Below, piece by piece: positions 58,840 to 64,000 of a stretch of DNA of 64,000 nt. Position numbers and translations under genes: made by a program. Below the pieces are notes generated by a model. That model did no database searches. It was not told the origin of the DNA and saw nothing but the letters and a program-made list of their open reading frames with translations. The first letter of the stretch is position 1. Every line of letters begins with the position of its first letter. Origin of the DNA: Jaapia argillacea MUCL 33604 (taxonomy: Eukaryota > Basidiomycota > Agaricomycetes > Jaapiales > Jaapiaceae); NCBI GenBank assembly GCA_000697665.1, contig KL197715.1:1356518-1420517 (forward strand), given 5' to 3'.

Positions 58840-61023
58840 ATGAACTTTCTCGCCACTTGGACGTCTGTTTTCTCCCGACCCAGCGTCCCTCCTCCATCTC
58901 CTCCTCCCCCGGTCCTGAAGATTTACATTGGTACCTCGCCACACCATCACACCATCTCCATCGTCCAGAGAACCATCCTCTCTCTGGTTCTCCTCCTTCC
59001 GGCCCTCCCCCCAGACCTCCACTCAGTAATCAAAGCGTACTTGTCCGGAAACCTCCTCGAACACTACCCCCCACCCTCCCAGATTGATGGAGTGAAACTT
59101 GTGGCGCAGACGGGGCTTGCGTCGTGGAAGGAGTCCATTCCTATCTTCTCAGTCCCTCGGTTTCGCACAACGGTACTTCGCGCCATAGCAAAGATATCAG
59201 AACGTCCTCGTGCGCCGTCTTCGTTTGAGCAAGAAGTCGGTAACCCTCCCCTTCTATCCTCTATCGTCCCTATACCAGCCAGTCTCGGTAACGACCCGCT
59301 CGTCGCCCATCTGTCTCCGACATCGTTCAACTCGTCCCTAACCTCGAACTCCGACCCATTCCATTTTGACGTTGGTGTTCAATCAGACTCATCTCAATCC
59401 TCCTTTTCTGTCGGGGCGTCACCTTGGGTGTGTGGGATGGGATTATCGGGCAATCGTCACCCTCATTTCGACCCTCAGCAAGCCGAAGCTGAACTACTTG
59501 CCCTTCCGCCACAACCGGACTCTGACGCGATCTCGCATTTCTTCCCTCCGTTCGAATTACCCACCCCCCTACCCTCAGATACCGATGAAAGTGTCGAGTG
59601 TAGGTACCCTCCCCTTGAAGCAGATGGCGAAGTTGGTCTCGAGGATGAAGACCTGCCAGAGGATAGCCCGAAAGTCCTCACCCATGGTGAGATTACATAT
59701 ACCATCTACGGGTTCCTGGGAGAAGGAGGGTTTGGACGAGTAATGCATGCTCATACGAATGAAGGCGAGCATGTTGCTATCAAAGTCTTCCACAAAGCAA
59801 TGGAGAAGCCTGGTCATTCACTCGTCGACATTGCACGGGAAGAACTAGAGATTATGACGACTATCACCGAATGGCTCAGAGACGAGGAGGAACTCGATGG
59901 AGATGCTTTTCTGATGAAGCTCTTCGCTGCCTTTGACGACGAGGATAATATATATTTCGTCATGGTTAGTTTCGTTACTACATTACTCTAATCTGTATTG
60001 TTTTACTCACTCATTTTCTATCGACAGCCTCTTTACCCGACAACGCTCACCTCCCTCCTATCTTCTTACCGACCTCTCTCCCTATCTGACATCAAACTTC
60101 TCTCCGCTGAACTCCTCCTCGGTCTCTCCCATCTACACTCCCTCAACATTCTCCACTTCGACATCAAACCAACCAACGTTCTAGTTTCCTCCTCGGGCCA
60201 CATCGTCCTTTGTGACTTCGGTTGCGGGAGAATGTTCAAAATGGCGGGTGGCGTTGGGAGATTCCGAGTTTTGGGAAGGAATGGAACTAGGGGGTATATG
60301 CCTCCTGAAATCCTGCAGAGGAGAATGGCCAATTCGGGAGTCGATATTTGGGGTTGGGGCTTGGTTTTGTTTGAGATGTTTACTGGACAGGTGAGTTTTC
60401 GATGACTGAGTTCGAGAGTTTAATGACTTACAGTATCCTCTAGCCATACTTTAAAGCTGATAGCGAAGATGCGATGGACCTATTAGTGACACAAGCCACG
60501 ATGGAGGACTTGGAGAGCAGGGGTGTTTGGGACAAGGATGCTGCGAAACTCCTTCGCAAGGTTTGTTTTGTACCCGTCGACGCAGAGGATTAGCACTCAC
60601 TTGCACGGTGATCTGTATAGGTTCTTCACACCGACCCACGCAAGAGGTGGTCGATCGACAGAATCATGAAACATCATTTCTTTGAGGGACTGTACGTTTC
60701 TCTTCCATACCCTCCGCCATTCATGATCTCAATCATGCACCCTTCATTACTCTTATAGTGATTGGAAGCTCGTATCCGAACGCCGCTATGAACCGACCGT
60801 AAAACCAACTTTTGGTGGGTCACGACCTACGGGATTGGCGTTGAGGTTCTCGACTTTCCATGATATCCTGAATTACAAGTCAGGCGACCAGGAAGACGCT
60901 TTGAAGATGCTCGAATTGGGTGGGGAGAAGAAGTTGGATGGAAAGGGTGAAGTGAAGTTCGACTTTACTTGTCCCGCACAGAGAAGGTGGGATGCGTTGG
61001 AAGAGGAGTTGGTTTGGGGTTAA
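58840..61023 (+). CDS. Ser/Thr protein kinase with long N-terminal extension
   Basis: A ~290-residue, Ser/Pro-rich N-terminal region precedes a kinase domain with TIYGFLGEGGFGRVMHAH (glycine loop), VAIKVFHKA (ATP Lys), NIYFVM (hinge region), LNILHFDIKPTNVLV (catalytic loop, HFD instead of HRD), VLCDFGCGRMF (DFG), TRGYMPPEIL (APE position) and DIWGWGLVLFEMFTGQ. After the domain comes DPRKRWSIDRIMKHHFFEGLDWK, as in AGC-like kinases. Catalytic Lys, Asp and DFG are present, so activity is expected. There are four or five introns near the 3' half; the N-terminal 1.1 kb is a single exon. Closest-looking to fungal AGC-type or orphan kinases of basidiomycetes. Role unknown. The start ATG at 58840 is the first in frame. 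Confidence 0.82.
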
Positions 61024-61091
61024 GGTTGATCGTTGCCTGGCTCTGGGCCACGCTGTCCGTCTGGATAGATGGTCACTCTATCGATCATCGC

Positions 61092-61391
61092 TGTCTTTCC
61101 TCCATCCTTGAAGATTTTATGTTGGGAAGGAGTCCTATCCTCAGTCCTCACCAACACCCCTTTAACCGTCATTTTGTCCAACCCCGCCATGTCGCTCATC
61201 TCGCCTCCACCTCCGATTGACTGCCGTTCGTTTACGGTTATTGGACCCTCGACGATCACGCACGCACGCGCCCCGCCGTAGCGGACTCCATCGACTCCTC
61301 GTCCCGTCCCGTCCCACCTTCTCCACCGCAGAATGCTAAATTTGGGAGGTTGCGGGGTAGTATGACTCGGGAGCCTCTTCGTTCCTCCCAT
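61092..61391 (-). pseudogene. copy of the small frame from the duplicated block
   Basis: Counterpart of the frame at 33081-33494 (GVDGVRYGG, NERQSIGGGG, AGLDK conserved). An in-frame stop in the N-terminal part (PPKFSI boundary region) and flank changes mean it cannot make the full product. Confidence 0.4.
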
Positions 61392-61527
61392 CCTCTGCCC
61401 CGGTGACAGTCGGTCTCATCTCTTTAGGGACTTTCATAGGAACAAGGAATGATCTGTATAACTTATCCATCTCTCGAATTATTAATTATGGGCTGCTATA
61501 CTCTCTCTATCCCATTTCGCAATCAAC

Positions 61528-61563
61528 CCTGGCGTTTAGTTCCTAATCCGTCCAAAACCAAAC
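61528..61563 (+). repeat. dispersed ~36-bp motif, copy 4 (3' of BTB copy C)
   Basis: CCTGGCGTTTAGTTCCTAAT then CCGTCCAAAACCAAAC. Orientation is opposite to BTB copy C; it corresponds to the inverted copy at 32956. Confidence 0.55.
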
Positions 61564-61669
61564 AACCACCAACGCGTTTGAAGCAAGATACGTTACCGCG
61601 ACATAGGAACTTGAAGGGTTGCTTTGGAACTGGTATGTTCCACTCTTCATAAAATTGCAAATCGACCCT

Positions 61670-62591
61670 TCAATTGAACCTGAACACTGTACCCCTCATT
61701 ACGTATCCGAACACATACTCTCTATTGAAGAGGAAATTGTTTAGGAGAACCACCTGGCAAGATGAACAATAAGACAGAAATTGCTCTTGGTACTCCTCGC
61801 CGATGGTGCTACCCTGCAGTACCCGAGCTGAGGGAGCGGGAATGACCCCGAAACTTTGGCTGAAACTCTTCGCGAGTTTGAGGCAGTGGGAAGATCTGCA
61901 CGCTGGCGTGGTTGTTATGGTTTTCATCCAAGTTATGGCATAAGGGTGAGTGGAGGTGATGAGCATCTCCTTTCCCTGCATACACAGAGCCATAATCGTC
62001 CAATCGAGCTTCTCTGCGGTACCGTCTGATCGTTGATAACCGTCAAATAGCTCGGGAAGCTGACAACATTCGTAGAGCGTGAGGTGGAGGATGTATTTTT
62101 TGAGGTTGAGATCCATGGCGAGGTTAACGACCGCGACCGCCGCACCTGGTTCTTGGAGGAGACGAACTCGTTTGGTTTGGGCACTATCCCAGGACGTCAG
62201 GTTCAAAGGGAAGCAGGTTCTCAATTCGGTGAGTGCCTGTTCTTGCAGATCCGTCAATGGAGTACTTTGTCGCAAGTCGTAATATAGATGCAGGTATCTC
62301 CATCGTGCATTGCGTGGCGTGAAAATATCTGAAGACGCCGCGTCAGGCACTAATCCTTGTCAAGCGTGTAAAAGACAACTCACCCTCTTCCGAACAATGC
62401 AGACAAAAGGTGACCCAGGTCAGGGCAGAGTCGTGCACATGGATGACCGGACAACCGTCCATGGTTTCCATAAACTCAGGCTGAGGTATCGCGAACATAT
62501 CGCGAAACTGCGAAGCGCCGAAACTATTTTGGGTATATTTGTTGCAGTAACGATTCAGGCCAGTATCTGCAAAGCATACACTGCAGTGCAT
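61670..62591 (-). pseudogene. remodelled BTB gene copy C (5'-truncated, compensated frameshifts)
   Basis: Copy of BTB gene B from FRDMFAIPQPEFMETMDGCP onward. The first half of the BTB domain is missing. The preceding sequence is unrelated and ends TTCGCAG, which could be a splice acceptor. Relative to B there is a 1-nt deletion in exon 1 (CCCTTGACTT becomes CCCTGACC). A 1-nt insertion in exon 2 (GACGGATCTG) restores frame about 45 codons later, so that stretch encodes different residues. A 6-nt in-frame deletion removes two residues after CCQLP. The C-terminal 170 residues are otherwise intact to the stop at 61670. It may be a pseudogene or a neofunctionalised fragment. Confidence 0.65.
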
Positions 62592-62625
62592 ATCGTCCCA
62601 ACGGCGCTCTCATCTTACCTCCACC

Positions 62626-63190
62626 ATGCCCTCCGACTCGACAGCCATCTGGCTTCAACTCGACAGCGACGAGACTCAGGACCTTCGCGACACCCACTCG
62701 ATCGAATTGTTGAGTGATAGCGATGGATCGGCCTCAGCTAGAGAAGGGTAGGACGAAATCTTGGGAGGGGCATCTCATGGGCAGGTCGCCAACTGGGGAG
62801 AAGGCTAGGAAACATTTCAAACCAAGACTCTAGATCTGATTCAAACCACATACCCATCCTCATCCCGATCGACAACGAAGCTGAGTCCACTCCAGATACA
62901 CTGTTCGAATTCCAGAGTGAGAGCGACGGTACGGCTTCGAACAGGATACCATATCCGTGGTTAGTCCATGGGCGAGCCATACATCGGTTTGCCGCACCGT
63001 CCACATCGACTGCAATCTCACTCCCGCGTTATTGGCGCAGATAGTGTCGGCGTTGCTGACGGCCATCGTTCCCACCGCATATATCACGGCTCGAATCACG
63101 CTGTTCGTCCTTGCTTTCAAGTCTCTCTGGTTTACCCCTCCCGGAGCCTACGAAACCGTTGTGTGGACTATTTTTATACCCCATCTCTAG
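62626..63190 (+). CDS. small membrane protein, exon structure uncertain
   Basis: Start MPSDSTAIWLQLDSDETQDL at 62626, acidic and Ser-rich. A likely intron begins GTAGGA at about 62748 and ends CTCTAG near 62833. Further down, VCRTVHIDCNLTPALLAQIVSALLTAIVPTAYITARITLFVLAFKSLWFTPPG forms two hydrophobic helices, ending PHL at 63190. The middle join (62.90-62.96 kb) did not resolve cleanly, so at least one exon boundary is unknown. No family recognised. It diverges from BTB copy C. Confidence 0.45.
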
Positions 63191-63532
63191 AGCCGCATGT
63201 AGGTGTTCGGTTCCAATTTTATCTCTCGATTACTCTTCGGGGTGGATATTCTTCAAGTTTGTGTGCAGTTGTCTCCAGGTATAATATTGTACGGTGCCAC
63301 TCAAATCTAGTTATCCTGAGATTTCCGGGAATTTGTACTCCGCCTCATCTTGCATGTGATTCAGTGATGTGTAAATCACTCACCACGTTGTTCTTATCCT
63401 CTTCGAAGCCTAGAGGCGAGGCAGCGCGACGGCCACGGAACAGTATGTACATTCAACGTGCCAGAATTAGTACCTCAAGTATTACGAGGACCTACCAATA
63501 CTCTAACCCTCCATAGACGCATTCGATAACCG

Positions 63533-64000
63533 TCAAACTGCGTCCCCGTCCTCCCCACCGACAAGCCATCCCCATAACTTCATCACCCAGACCATCATCG
63601 TGGGCGTCGCTCCCATAACCATCACTCCCAGCACCCCAAATGGATTTCCCAACAACCGATATAGTTCCATGATTGTGAGCACGAATATTCCGAAGCTCGG
63701 GATTGCGTTCAATACGGCGAAGGTCCGATGTCCAAGGACGTCAATATGACTCTATCGTACGTCGTCATCGTGAGGGCATAGAAGGGAGGACTGGATGGAG
63801 GTCCACTTACTTTAAGATGGGCAGACTCGTGTAGTTGGTATATGGTGTAGAGGTTGTAGGTGAACATGATCAGGGTACCAGCGAGGGCCGTGGCAAAACT
63901 ATTATTGCTGAATGTCACTTCAACACTACCAAGATCGAAAGGGAAGGTTGAGAGGTCTGCAGTTGTGAGGAGGAGATGCAAAAGTCATACGCAAAGAATG
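63533..64000 (-). CDS. multi-pass membrane protein (partial, 5' end outside window)
   Basis: Two visible exons join in frame across an intron that starts GTAAGTGGACC near 63810 and ends CGATAG: DLGSVEVTFSNNSF, ATALAGTLIMFTYNLYTIYQLH, ESAHLK|SHIDVLGHRTFAVLNAI, then hydrophobic FGIFVLTIMELYRLLG and VLGVMVMGATPTMMVWVMKLWGWL. At least three transmembrane helices are predicted. The upstream exon begins after a CAACTGCAG acceptor at about 63957. Function unknown. Confidence 0.55.

Larger units (their letters stand above)
61092..62507 (-). repeat. segmental duplication, copy 2 (inverted relative to 31979-33415)
   Basis: It matches 31979-33415 in reverse complement across the BTB gene body, intron, 3' flank and downstream frame, separated by about 28 kb. 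It includes stretches such as TTCGAGAGATGGATAA shared exactly. Confidence 0.8.

Overview
The window is nuclear DNA of a filamentous basidiomycete, most likely an Agaricomycete. Genes on both strands carry many short GT-AG introns (mostly 47-66 bp). The repertoire is typical of that group: BTB/POZ and F-box genes, an EF-hand/ZZ protein, a GH7 cellobiohydrolase with a cellulose-binding module, DHA2 and sugar-porter transporters, and fungal MscL channels. The cellulase points to a plant-litter or wood decayer, but no species can be named from sequence alone. Spliced models were built by hand from reading frame, splice sites and conserved protein motifs.

Layout. 1-2043 (-): spindle-pole/gamma-tubulin anchoring coiled coil, cut by the window edge. 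3.5-4.6 kb (+): BTB gene A. 5.7-7.5 kb (-): unknown protein with an internal repeat. 9.3-12.3 kb (+): sugar transporter, 26 exons. 13.0-14.8 kb (-): cyclase-family enzyme. 15.0-17.6 kb (-): PRP4 splicing kinase. 17.9-20.8 kb (-): Rap1-like telomere protein. 21.0-24.4 kb (+): tandem pair of mitochondrial PP2C phosphatases. 24.5-28.5 kb (-): EF-hand/ZZ protein. 29.2-29.8 kb (-): small serine-rich protein. 31.8-32.8 kb (+): BTB gene B. 34.4-35.4 kb (+): F-box gene.

36.1-38.8 kb is an array of diverged exon-intron-like modules. 39-40.7 kb holds repeats and gene relics. 40.8-42.1 kb (-): disordered protein. 42.6-44.4 kb: head-to-head pair of MscL channels with a C-terminal zinc ribbon. 44.8-45.8 kb (-): broken Zn2Cys6 regulator. 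46.1-47.8 kb: ~400-bp inverted repeat around an assembly gap. 48.0-48.8 kb (+): F-box pseudogene. 49.2-51.1 kb (-): GH7 cellobiohydrolase. 52.7-55.3 kb (+): DHA2 transporter. 56.1-58.3 kb (+): FAD monooxygenase. 58.8-61.0 kb (+): Ser/Thr kinase. 61.1-62.5 kb: inverted copy of the BTB-B block, with a remodelled BTB copy C. 62.6-64 kb: two membrane-protein genes, the last cut by the window edge.

The left 30 kb is mostly ordinary housekeeping genes, including a chromosome/splicing/telomere/mitochondrial cluster at 15-24 kb. The region from 31 to 49 kb is an accessory patch of duplicated genes, relics and repeats. The right side returns to secreted and metabolic functions (cellulase, efflux pump, monooxygenase). 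The most striking observations are microexons of 5-13 nt in the sugar transporter and 11 nt in the cyclase, two GC-AG introns, the tandem exon-like module array, the inverted repeat at the gap, the inverted BTB-block duplication with compensating frameshifts, and the paired MscL-zinc ribbon genes.
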